Positions 1 through 7,677 of a stretch of DNA of 22,342 bases are shown one piece after another; the stretch's first letter is position 1, and each line of letters opens with the position of its first letter. A program made the position numbers and the translations under genes. The DNA lies in the IMG/VR virus record IMGVR_UViG_3300036770_001512, positions 1 to 22,342 of that record. One strand, 5' to 3'. Source of the DNA: a virus. The notes beneath the pieces were generated by a model. That model was not told the DNA's origin and did not search any database. It saw only the letters and a list, made by a program, of their open reading frames with translations.

Positions 1-1856
1 AGAACTAGGCTAGAGCCACCATCACCCGTAAAAGATATGTTCCCAGTTAGACTGTTGAACGAGGTGACACCAATGTTGTACAGAGTGTCTGTCTTACCCG
101 ATGTAACGATACCGATTCCCGATCCCGCGACTGTGATGACCGTATCGCCTGTGGTAGAATAAGCAAGAGTCAGTCCAACCTTGCCAACCGAATCGACATT
201 GAAAACCGACCCATCAAAAGAGGCAACGCCTGTTGTACTGGCTGATGCAATTGGAACTGCCGAAGAAATTGTTTTTGTCTTTCCATTTGTTGCAATAGAA
301 ACTCTATCTCCTGCAACGACTGTGTCTCCTGTCGATTGGAAAGCGGCAAGAAGATCGACATTACCTGTAGCAGATACGGTAAATCGGGACGGATTGAAAG
401 ACGCAGTTCCTGTCAGCGATGTGGTCGCCAATGGAACTGTAAAGGTAACGGCACCCGTAGCACCATTGAATGTCTGAACACCGATGTTGTTGATTGTCTT
501 TCCTGCACCGATGTTGATGAAGGAACCCGCCTGAATCGTATCTCCAGTTGCACCCGAGAAAACGACATGTCCCGTGGTTCCTACTGTGAAGAACCTAGTG
601 TCAAAAGATGCAACACCCGTCACAGATGTTGATGCAATTTTAGAATTATCGCCAGTTGCCTGATACGCAGATGCAAGGCTTACGGCACCATTTGATACCG
701 TAAAGTAAGTGGAGTTGAAAGACGCGACACCTGTGACAGATGTGGTCGCAACGCGGTTATCAATTGTTACTGTGTTGCCTGAGGTGGAAATCAGTTGCGA
801 TGCACCGCCCGAGACAACGGTTTGACCTGTGACCTGATAGGCAGCAGCAAGATCAATGTGCCCTGTAGTGGTGGCTGTAAAACGGACATTGTTGAACGAC
901 GCGACACCCGTAACAGCCGTGGTTGCAAGTCTTGCACCCAAAGTCGTGGTGGTGCCCGAGACAGTATGAAGAATTGCGCCCGAGCCTGTAAGAGATACAT
1001 TGCCCGTGAGTCCATTGAACGAAGTGACACCGATGTTGTATAGGGTATCGGTCTTGCCCGATGTAACGATGCCAATTCCTGATCCCGCTACCGTGATGAC
1101 TGTGTCGCCCGTTGCTTGATAGGCAGCAAGGAGATCTACATTTCCAGTAGCCGAGACTTGAAAACGATTTGGATTGAACGAAGCCGTTCCTGTGAGAGAT
1201 GTGGTAGCCAAAGGAACGGTAGCGATACCACTACCTGTTGCCTGATATGCAGCAGCAAGGCTTACAGCACCATTGGATACTGAGAAATATGTTGAGTTGA
1301 AAGATGCCACTCCAGTTGCGGCAGTTGTTGCGATGCGGTTTGTGACAACTGTGTTTCCGAGAACTAGGCTAGAGCCACCATCACCCGTGAGTGATACATT
1401 TCCTGTCAAACCATTGAACGAAGTGACACCGATGTTGTACAGGGTATCTGTCTTGCCTGATGTAATAATACCGATTCCCGATCCCGCGACTGTGATGACT
1501 GTGTCGCCTGTGGCTTGATAAGCAGCAAGGAGATCAACATTACCAGTAGCAGAGACTTGGAAACGATTTGGATTGAAGGATGCGGTGCCCGTCAGCGATG
1601 TGGTCGCCAAAGGAACCGTGAAAGTCACGGCACCAGTTGCACCATTGAATGACGATACAACCTTCGAAGATGCAGCAAACGCACCCGACAAATCTTTGGT
1701 CTGCGACAGCGAGAGAACCGTTCCTACATGGTTCTTGTAAAAGATCTTCTCGTCGGCTGTGTTGATCGCCAACTCACCAGAGGCTAGATTTCCCGATGTC
1801 GGGACACTCCCTGTCGTGGAGGATGTGTAGTGCTGAATCGTGCTTTCTTTGGGCAT
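1..1856 (-). CDS. Repetitive tail-fibre-like protein, 3' end outside window
   Basis: Virion fibre-type protein; the first 618 codons are visible and the frame stays open to the left edge. The ATG at 1854-1856 gives MPKESTIQ, matching the MPRESTIQ start of the fibre gene at 5938-7644; the following GELAINTADEKIFYKN segment resembles the anchoring domain of marine T4-like fibres. The rest is a tandem array of roughly 30-45-residue units with cores such as TSLTGTASFNPNRF, TGVASFN, AAYQATGDT and GVTSFNGLTGNVSLTGDG, presumably a trimeric beta-structured shaft. A CTAAATA late promoter at 1875-1881 overlaps the stop codon of the preceding gene; the ribosome site is poor (CAGGTACT). Exact DNA repeats are shared with the other fibre genes. 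Receptor binding is inferred from the type of protein; no enzymatic domain is visible. Confidence 0.8.
   Translation of the reverse strand, partial: MPKESTIQHYTSSTTGSVPTSGNLASGELAINTADEKIFYKNHVGTVLSLSQTKDLSGAFAASSKVVSSFNGATGAVTFTVPLATTSLTGTASFNPNRFQVSATGNVDLLAAYQATGDTVITVAGSGIGIITSGKTDTLYNIGVTSFNGLTGNVSLTGDGGSSLVLGNTVVTNRIATTAATGVASFNSTYFSVSNGAVSLAAAYQATGSGIATVPLATTSLTGTASFNPNRFQVSATGNVDLLAAYQATGDTVITVAGSGIGIVTSGKTDTLYNIGVTSFNGLTGNVSLTGSGAILHTVSGTTTTLGARLATTAVTGVASFNNVRFTATTTGHIDLAAAYQVTGQTVVSGGASQLISTSGNTVTIDNRVATTSVTGVASFNSTYFTVSNGAVSLASAYQATGDNSKIASTSVTGVASFDTRFFTVGTTGHVVFSGATGDTIQAGSFINIGAGKTINNIGVQTFNGATGAVTFTVPLATTSLTGTASFNPSRFTVSATGNVDLLAAFQSTGDTVVAGDRVSIATNGKTKTISSAVPIASASTTGVASFDGSVFNVDSVGKVGLTLAYSTTGDTVITVAGSGIGIVTSGKTDTLYNIGVTSFNSLTGNISFTGDGGSSLV
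443..542 (-). repeat. 100-bp exact repeat, copy in last fibre gene (partner 6522-6621)
   Basis: Reading base by base, 443-542 is identical to 6522-6621, with mismatches just outside both ends. The block encodes the unit GATGAVTFNG-like/INIGAGKTINNIGVQTFNG, in frame in both genes. A third and fourth close copy lie at 2742-2831 and 6934-7023. Such identity between two genes allows homologous recombination or gene conversion. Confidence 0.9.
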
Positions 1857-1874
1857 AACGAGTACCTGTATCCC

Positions 1875-1881
1875 TATTTAG
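1875..1881 (-). promoter_or_regulatory. T4-like late promoter (CTAAATA) for the last fibre gene
   Basis: CTAAATAG on the minus strand lies 18 bases upstream of the ATG at 1856. The TAA within it is the stop codon of the 1878-5849 gene, so promoter and stop overlap. Five other gene starts in the window have the same kind of box, matching the T4 late consensus TATAAATA and its CTAAATA variant. Confidence 0.6.
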
Positions 1882-4800
1882 AAGTCCCCGCCCGAGACAA
1901 TCCCGATGAAACGGGTCGCAGTTACGGTTTGTGTGAATGTTGCACCAGTTCCCGAAAGATAGGGAATAGACACATTGTCGGGCAAGCCGATTGTTATCGT
2001 CGGACATGAGTTGGAGACCATTACCTCATTGACTGTCCCCGTGATTGTGATGGTTCCCGTGCATCCATTGAGAGAGCCAACGACTGCGACATCTCCCGTC
2101 TGACCGTTCAGGCTCTTTACGGTGTTCTGCGTGATGTATGTGTACGCATCGCCGCTCTTGAGCAACTTGGTTTCACCCGCAGATACGGCTGCGGTAAGAA
2201 TCTCAAACTCGATGTTCGTGGATGACTTCGACTTTACGAACTGGCTTGACTTGCTGTTGAATACTGCATCGTTGTCAAGAAGAACCCGTTCGGGCCTAAC
2301 CCTCTTGGTTTTCATCACTCCAGTTTCACTTGCGTCATAGAACAGAACATAATCATTGCTCTTATCAATTGTAAGTGCGGAGTTGAAAGTTAGATTGCCC
2401 GCATCGAAATAGAAGTAGGAAATCGTGCCGTCTGCCCCTGCCGACACACCAAGTCCCGAATACGAGGGGGCAAGGGACAATATGCAACTACCACCACTAG
2501 GGAAATTTGCTTGCCATTGTCCACCACATGCAACACATTCTGCCTGAGTTGTTGGTGGCGGATCACATGCGTTAGTTGCAACCAAGCCCGTGATGATTCC
2601 ATTTCCATTGATGACAAACTTGGTGCAATCCACACCCACTACACCAGTAAAACCACACCCGCCTGTAATTGCCGTAATCGCATTATTTCCGATGCCGCGA
2701 ATTGCCCAACCATCACCTGTAAGTGTTCGCGCACCAGTAAGACCATTGAATGTCTGAACACCGATGTTGTTGATTGTCTTTCCTGCACCAATGTTGATGA
2801 AGGAACCCGCCTGTACCGTGTCGCCTGTGACCTGATAGGCACCCGTGAGGACGAGATGTCCCGATAGACCAATGCCAAAGAACCGAGGGTCGTAGGATGC
2901 AACACCCGTCAGCGTGTAAGAACCCAAACCTTCATTGGCATTGACGGTGACTGTGTTCCCCGAACGGCTGATGGTGACATTTGATCCTGCTGCAACGGTA
3001 TCGCCAGTTACTTGGTATGCCCCCGTCAGTACGAGGTGTCCCGACAGACCGATACCGAAGAACTGGGGGTCGTAGGATGCAACACCAGTTAGGGTATAAG
3101 AACCGAGTCTTGCACCAATTCGGTTGTTCCCGTAACCGAATAGGGCACTACCATCACCTGTAAGAGTTACAGTACCCGTGAGACCGTTAAACGAGGTGAC
3201 ACCTGTATTCCTGATTGTGTATTCGTTTGTAGGATTCGGAGTGCCTGGTATCAACCTAACAGAAACGCCATCCGTGCCGCTCAGTTTAATAGATCTATAT
3301 GTCGCACCATAACCAAGGCTGTATATGTTTACAGATTGACTAGCCGAATCTTGGAATTGAATATACGGGTCTAGGATTGAAACAGAACCGTTTGCAGCAA
3401 CGCTAAAGTAAGAATCGGGGAAAGAAGCGACACCTGTTAGAGAAGTGGTGGCAATTCTTGCCGTGATATAGGCATCGTCTTTTCCTTGAATTACACCACC
3501 ATCACCTGTTACAGCAGTTATTTGTTGTGCCTGACCCGCAATCGTGATCGTATTGCCCGACCGTGTAATCGTGATGTTTGATCCTGCTGTAATGTTTACC
3601 TTACCAGTTAGACCAAGATCATTGCCAAATCCAATACCCGTAACACCGATGTTGTACAGAGTATCCGTCTTGCCATTTGTGACAATACCGATACCCGATC
3701 CGACCACCGTAGTTACCGTGTCGCCCGTGACTTGATATGCCGAAGCGAGACTCACGGCACCGTTTGCTACCGTGAAGTATGTGTTGGAGAATGAAGCAAC
3801 ACCAGTTAGAGAGTCTGTAGCAACACGGGCTGTGATCGTATTGTTTGACTTGCCTTGAATTGCCTGTCCATCGCCCGTTAGCGTAACAGCACCCGTCAAA
3901 CCATTGAACGCGGTAACACCAATGTTGTTGATGACTTTGCCAGTTCCAATGTTGATCGCGGAACCCGCTTGAATTGTATCGCCCGTGACTTGATAGGCAC
4001 CCGTGAGGACAAGGTGTCCCGTTCCACCAATACCGAAGAAGCGGGGATCGAAGGAGGCAATGCCCAATACTGATTCACTAGCAGTAATTCCTCTAACAGA
4101 AAATGTATCGATTGCAGTCTTGACAACCGCAACACCACCACCACCAGTAATAGTTAATGTATTTCCTAGGCTAATAGTATCCGTCGAACCCTGCGAATCT
4201 CTAACTGTGAAAGATGAATTTTGAAGTGCCTTGTTTGCGATTCCGCCGTCTGCCAAAGAAACCAAACCATTAGACGCTACATCAAAAACGCCAGATACAA
4301 ATGAGGCAACTCCTGTAACACTAGATGATGCGATTCTTACTGTGACTTCTCTATCAGCCCCCTCAACAGCATACGGCTGTTTTTGTCTCAGAGAAATTGC
4401 ACCACCGTCTCCAGTAAGAGTGATGGCGGCATTGGTCAATCCATTGAAGGAGATAACGCCAGTATTTGTTATCGTTATCGAACTTCCACTTCTTACGGTT
4501 GATATTCCTGTTCCCGCTTGAACTGTATCGCCCGTGATTTGGTACGCACCCGTGAGGACGAGATGTCCCGATAGACCAATGCCAAAGAACCGAGGGTCGT
4601 AGGATGCAACACCCGTGAGCGTATATGAGCCAAGACCTTCGTTTGCATTGACGGTGACTGTGTTCCCCGAACGGCTGATGGTGACATTCGATCCCGCTGC
4701 AACAGTATCGCCAGTTACTTGGTAGGCACCAGTTAGAACTAGATGCCCTGATAGACCGATACCGAAGAACTGGGGGTCGTAGGATGCAACGCCTGTTAGC

Positions 4801-5849
4801 GTATAGGAACCAAATCTTGCACCAATCCTATTGTTCGCGTAGCCGAATAGAGAGCCGCCATCGCCCGTCAGCGAAACAGTACCTGTGAGACCGTTGAACG
4901 AGGTGACACCTGTATTATCGAAGTAGAGATAGTTCGCCCCCTCCCATATTGTTCGGATTCCACCTCTGCCGACAAAATTTCTTGTTACACCAGGCGTAAG
5001 CAGACCTGATCCACCAATACCATCGGGTATCGTAATTGACCTGACCGTAACTTTGCCATTCGCATCTGTGGTCAGGGTAGCACTATCAAAATAGGCAACG
5101 CCCGTCAGAGAATCCGTAGCAAGTCTTGTTGTAATGAAAGCATCTGACTTGCCTTGAACTGCACCACCATCACCAGTTACAACGGTAGCAGCCGCAATCG
5201 TAAAGTTTCCGTTCGCATCGGGTGCTTGGCTGTTGATCGTCATGACACCCTTGCTTCTTACATGTCCTGTTGCGGCTACGGTGAAGTGAGTGTCATCGAA
5301 TGATGCAACGCCTGTAACAGCATTGTCGGTGACCATTCTTACGGTGAGACGATTGTTTTCCTTGCCTTGTAGGGCACCACCATCGCCTGTGAGCGACACA
5401 TTTCCTGTAAGACCATTGAAGGCTGTGACACCGATGTTGTTGATGATTTTTCCTGCGCCAATGTTGATCGCAGAACCCGCTTGTATGGTGTCACCTGTAA
5501 CCTGATATGCACCTGTTAGTACAAGGTGACCCGAAAGACCAATTCCGAAGAAGCGAGGATCGAACGATGCAACGCCAGTTAGCGTGTAAGAACCAAGTCT
5601 TGCTCCGATCCTGTTGTTGGCATAGCCAAAGACGGCACTACCATCGCCCGTGATCGACACATTACCCGTAAGACCGTTTATTCCCGTAACGCTATAGGAA
5701 TCCGATGTGAATGTGATAAGAGATCCGTTGGTACCGCCAACAAAAAACTTGCCGTCAACAAGATTTGCAGCGATTTCGCCCGATGTGAGAGATGGGGTTG
5801 CCCCTCCGACATCTGATCGGTATATCCGAATGTATTCGTCACGCGCCAT
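1878..5849 (-). CDS. Very large repetitive tail-fibre-like protein (1323 aa)
   Basis: Structural fibre protein. The N-terminus (about residues 1-50, with SGEIAANLVDGKFFVGGTNG) is the same type of anchoring segment as in both neighbouring fibre genes. The body is built of repeats: FNGLTGTVSLTGDGG, NNRIGARLGSYTLTGVASYDP, FFGIGLSGHLVLTGAYQVTGDTV and GSNVTISRSGNTVTV. The pair of units at about 2810-3190 is duplicated at about 4520-4910. Near the C-terminus is a cysteine-rich insertion (about 2480-2660) with the CVAC motif. The end, FTIGLP-like followed by SGGDF, resembles the ends of the two genes before it. The ATG at 5849 has only a weak AAGG ribosome site, but the N-terminal match supports it. 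It lies downstream of a hairpin and a CTACATA box. Receptor specificity cannot be read from sequence. Confidence 0.85.
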   Translation of the reverse strand: MARDEYIRIYRSDVGGATPSLTSGEIAANLVDGKFFVGGTNGSLITFTSDSYSVTGINGLTGNVSITGDGSAVFGYANNRIGARLGSYTLTGVASFDPRFFGIGLSGHLVLTGAYQVTGDTIQAGSAINIGAGKIINNIGVTAFNGLTGNVSLTGDGGALQGKENNRLTVRMVTDNAVTGVASFDDTHFTVAATGHVRSKGVMTINSQAPDANGNFTIAAATVVTGDGGAVQGKSDAFITTRLATDSLTGVAYFDSATLTTDANGKVTVRSITIPDGIGGSGLLTPGVTRNFVGRGGIRTIWEGANYLYFDNTGVTSFNGLTGTVSLTGDGGSLFGYANNRIGARFGSYTLTGVASYDPQFFGIGLSGHLVLTGAYQVTGDTVAAGSNVTISRSGNTVTVNANEGLGSYTLTGVASYDPRFFGIGLSGHLVLTGAYQITGDTVQAGTGISTVRSGSSITITNTGVISFNGLTNAAITLTGDGGAISLRQKQPYAVEGADREVTVRIASSSVTGVASFVSGVFDVASNGLVSLADGGIANKALQNSSFTVRDSQGSTDTISLGNTLTITGGGGVAVVKTAIDTFSVRGITASESVLGIASFDPRFFGIGGTGHLVLTGAYQVTGDTIQAGSAINIGTGKVINNIGVTAFNGLTGAVTLTGDGQAIQGKSNNTITARVATDSLTGVASFSNTYFTVANGAVSLASAYQVTGDTVTTVVGSGIGIVTNGKTDTLYNIGVTGIGFGNDLGLTGKVNITAGSNITITRSGNTITIAGQAQQITAVTGDGGVIQGKDDAYITARIATTSLTGVASFPDSYFSVAANGSVSILDPYIQFQDSASQSVNIYSLGYGATYRSIKLSGTDGVSVRLIPGTPNPTNEYTIRNTGVTSFNGLTGTVTLTGDGSALFGYGNNRIGARLGSYTLTGVASYDPQFFGIGLSGHLVLTGAYQVTGDTVAAGSNVTISRSGNTVTVNANEGLGSYTLTGVASYDPRFFGIGLSGHLVLTGAYQVTGDTVQAGSFINIGAGKTINNIGVQTFNGLTGARTLTGDGWAIRGIGNNAITAITGGCGFTGVVGVDCTKFVINGNGIITGLVATNACDPPPTTQAECVACGGQWQANFPSGGSCILSLAPSYSGLGVSAGADGTISYFYFDAGNLTFNSALTIDKSNDYVLFYDASETGVMKTKRVRPERVLLDNDAVFNSKSSQFVKSKSSTNIEFEILTAAVSAGETKLLKSGDAYTYITQNTVKSLNGQTGDVAVVGSLNGCTGTITITGTVNEVMVSNSCPTITIGLPDNVSIPYLSGTGATFTQTVTATRFIGIVSGGDF
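2480..2660 (-). other. Cysteine-rich insertion in the fibre protein
   Basis: Six cysteines fall in about 60 residues: GGCGF, VDCTKF, NACDPPP, ECVACGG and GGSC. The surrounding repeats have essentially none. It could be a disulphide-stabilised knob or a metal site (a CxxC is present). It interrupts the regular beta-repeat shaft shortly before the C-terminal region. Confidence 0.6.
2742..2831 (-). repeat. 90-bp exact repeat, copy in the giant fibre gene (partner 6934-7023)
   Basis: Identical over 90 positions to 6934-7023 in the upstream fibre gene, and differing at only a few positions from the 443-542/6522-6621 pair. The same INIGAGKTINN unit is encoded, so this is the most conserved shaft module at DNA level. 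Confidence 0.9.
2810..3190 (-). repeat. About 380-bp duplicated fibre block (partner about 4520-4910)
   Basis: Within the giant fibre gene, this block and about 4520-4910 encode nearly the same two-unit protein segment (LGSYTLTGVASYDP, FFGIGLSGHLVLTGAYQ, SNVTISRSGNTVTVNANEG). The first 130 bp or so are close to identical; the rest differs mostly at synonymous-looking sites. Boundaries are approximate. Confidence 0.75.
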
Positions 5850-5883
5850 GGTTGATCATGCCTTCACAGAACATTTGATACAG

Positions 5884-5890
5884 TATGTAG
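5884..5890 (-). promoter_or_regulatory. Possible variant late promoter (CTACATA) before the giant fibre gene
   Basis: CTACATAC on the minus strand, 34 bases before the ATG at 5849 and directly after a hairpin. The same CTACATAC occurs upstream of the preceding fibre gene (7669-7675). It differs from CTAAATA at one base, and no canonical box is present here. Confidence 0.35.
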
Positions 5891-5891
5891 A

Positions 5892-5916
5892 CAGCCTCCC
5901 CATAAAGAGGAGGCTG
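5892..5916 (-). terminator. Intergenic hairpin between two fibre genes, terminator-like without U-tract
   Basis: A perfect 8-bp inverted repeat (CAGCCTCC at 5909-5916 in RNA sense, GGAGGCTG at 5892-5899) encloses a 9-base loop. It lies 22 bases after the TGA at 5938. No run of U follows; the next bases are UCUACAUAC. It could attenuate read-through, protect an mRNA end, or act as a processing site. Confidence 0.5.
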
Positions 5917-5937
5917 CTCAAAGTTCGTCTTTTGCGG

Positions 5938-7644
5938 TCAGAATGTGCCGCCATCGATCTTGGCAACGACCGTGGCAACTGTATATCCCGATCCTGCATC
6001 ATTGACGAAGGTAGTGGGTTCTACGCCACCCGACAGCCCCGTAAAGAATTTGAACTTCCCGCTGTCTGAGGCATCCCTGAAGATACCCGCAAACCGCTTG
6101 CCGCTGCTTGTGTACTGTCCGTAGAAACCGAGGTCAACGCTGTCTGCTGCGTTGCCTGTGCCCAACATGATGAGCGGGTCTTCAACGATAAAAGAGTCCA
6201 CATTTGCGGTGACTACTGTTCCGTTGACAGTTAGGTTCCCTGGGATTGTTACATCGTTCGGAAGACCGATTGTAAACTCGCTAGTGCTGCGAGATACAGA
6301 AACCTGATTTGCGGTGCCCGTGATTGAGAAGGACGAGCCAAGGGAAATTGCCTGCCCTGCATCGGAAGATCCTGCCTTGATTGTGATGCTAGAGTTTACA
6401 AGTTCGGCATTTGCAATACCGCCGTCCTTGACTGTTACAACTCCCTGAGCAGATACTGCAAAGTTGTCAGAAGAGAAAGAGGCAACACCCGTAAGCGAAG
6501 TGGATGCAATGGTGGGTGTGTAGGTAACGGCACCCGTAGCACCATTGAATGTCTGAACACCGATGTTGTTGATTGTCTTTCCTGCACCGATGTTGATGAA
6601 GGAACCCGCCTGAATCGTATCGCCCGTGACTTGATAGGCAGAAGCAAGATCAACCGCGCCTGCTGCCGATACCGTGAATCGGGTTCCATTAAAAGATGCA
6701 ACGCCCGTTACGCTTGAAGTTGCAACACGATTGTCAATCGTTACTGTGTTTCCTGAGGTAGAGACGAGTTGAGATGCACCACCCGAGACAACGGTTTGAC
6801 CTGTGACTTGGAATGCAGCAAGGAGATCGACATTCCCCGTTGCAGAGACTTGAAAGCGACTTGGGTTGAAGGATGCGGTGCCCGTTAGTGATGTGGTAGC
6901 GAGTGGAACCGTGAAAGTCACCGCGCCAGTAGCACCATTGAATGTCTGAACACCGATGTTGTTGATTGTCTTTCCTGCACCAATGTTGATGAAGGAACCC
7001 GCCTGTACCGTGTCGCCTGTGACTTGATACGCCGTGGCAAGATCAACAGCACCCGCAGCAGATACTGTGAAGCGAGTGCCATTAAAGGATGCAACACCCG
7101 TTACGCTTGAAGTTGCAACACGATTGTCAATCGTTACCGTATTGCCCGAAGTGGAGACAAGTTGAGATGAACCGCCCGATACTACTGTTTGACCTGTGAC
7201 TTGATATGCTGTCGCAAGTTTGACATGACCTGTGGTGTCAACGGAAAAGTGAACATTGTTGAAAGATGCAACACCCGTTACGCTTGTGGAGGAAACCCTT
7301 GCACCGAATGTGGTGGTCGTGCCCGAAACCGTTTGGGTAATTGCTCCTGATCCTGTAACTGTTAGATTGCCACCCGTGCCGTTCAGGCTATTGACCACGC
7401 TGCCGCCACCGACTACCCCATCAACATAAGTCTTGACTGCCGATTGGGTAGGAATGATGTATTCGCTGTTTGTGGAGAGGCTTCCCGCAGTAACCTGTGC
7501 CCCGACCCAAATGGAGTTGCCAGCCGCGTCTCCGACGAACAACTTCTCGTTTACATCCGAGTAAGCAAGTTCACCGAATGTCAATCCTGTCGGTGTGTCG
7601 GTTCCTGTCGAACGCAGGATTTGAATAGTACTCTCGCGGGGCAT
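5938..7644 (-). CDS. Repetitive tail-fibre-like protein (568 aa)
   Basis: Structural fibre-type protein. I chose the ATG at 7642-7644 (MPRESTIQ) because it has a good AGGAGAG ribosome site seven bases upstream and matches the MPKESTIQ start of the fibre gene at the left edge; a TTG two codons upstream is less likely. The N-terminal segment (FGELAYSDVNEKLFVGDAAG, then a PTQSAVKTYVDG motif) is typical of marine T4-like fibres. The middle consists of TGVASFN / AYQVTGDT / INIGAGKT repeats. The C-terminal region has FTIGLPNDVTIPGNLTVNG and VEDPLIMLGTG motifs, also seen in cyanophage-type virion proteins as I recall them, and ends in DGGTF. Preceded by the variant box CTACATA at 7669-7675. The exact virion location is not shown. 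Confidence 0.85.
   Translation of the reverse strand: MPRESTIQILRSTGTDTPTGLTFGELAYSDVNEKLFVGDAAGNSIWVGAQVTAGSLSTNSEYIIPTQSAVKTYVDGVVGGGSVVNSLNGTGGNLTVTGSGAITQTVSGTTTTFGARVSSTSVTGVASFNNVHFSVDTTGHVKLATAYQVTGQTVVSGGSSQLVSTSGNTVTIDNRVATSSVTGVASFNGTRFTVSAAGAVDLATAYQVTGDTVQAGSFINIGAGKTINNIGVQTFNGATGAVTFTVPLATTSLTGTASFNPSRFQVSATGNVDLLAAFQVTGQTVVSGGASQLVSTSGNTVTIDNRVATSSVTGVASFNGTRFTVSAAGAVDLASAYQVTGDTIQAGSFINIGAGKTINNIGVQTFNGATGAVTYTPTIASTSLTGVASFSSDNFAVSAQGVVTVKDGGIANAELVNSSITIKAGSSDAGQAISLGSSFSITGTANQVSVSRSTSEFTIGLPNDVTIPGNLTVNGTVVTANVDSFIVEDPLIMLGTGNAADSVDLGFYGQYTSSGKRFAGIFRDASDSGKFKFFTGLSGGVEPTTFVNDAGSGYTVATVVAKIDGGTF
6522..6621 (-). repeat. 100-bp exact repeat, copy in the 570-codon-class fibre gene (partner 443-542)
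   Basis: Second copy of the block at 443-542, identical over all 100 positions. It encodes the SFINIGAGKTINNIGVQTFNG unit of the fibre shaft. Confidence 0.9.
6934..7023 (-). repeat. 90-bp exact repeat, second copy in the 5938-7644 fibre gene (partner 2742-2831)
   Basis: Exact partner of 2742-2831. The same gene also holds the 6522-6621 copy, so it carries two alleles of the module, each shared exactly with a different neighbouring gene. Confidence 0.9.
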
Positions 7645-7668
7645 TGTCAAACTCTCCTGTTGAGTAAG

Positions 7669-7675
7669 TATGTAG
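7669..7675 (-). promoter_or_regulatory. Possible variant late promoter (CTACATA)
   Basis: CTACATAC lies 24 bases upstream of the ATG at 7644, in the position where other genes of the window have CTAAATA. It is the same variant as before the next fibre gene. Support is positional plus the shared sequence only. Confidence 0.35.
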
Positions 7676-7677
7676 GG

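Noticed and set aside
1-7640. CRISPR-like or minisatellite array in the first 7.6 kb
   Set aside because: The repeats are in frame, variable in length and code for recurring fibre modules; there are no uniform repeats with unique spacers.
7645-7650. TTG start two codons upstream of the fibre ATG at 7644
   Set aside because: The ATG has a better-placed AGGAGAG site and gives the MP[KR]ESTIQ start shared with another fibre gene.
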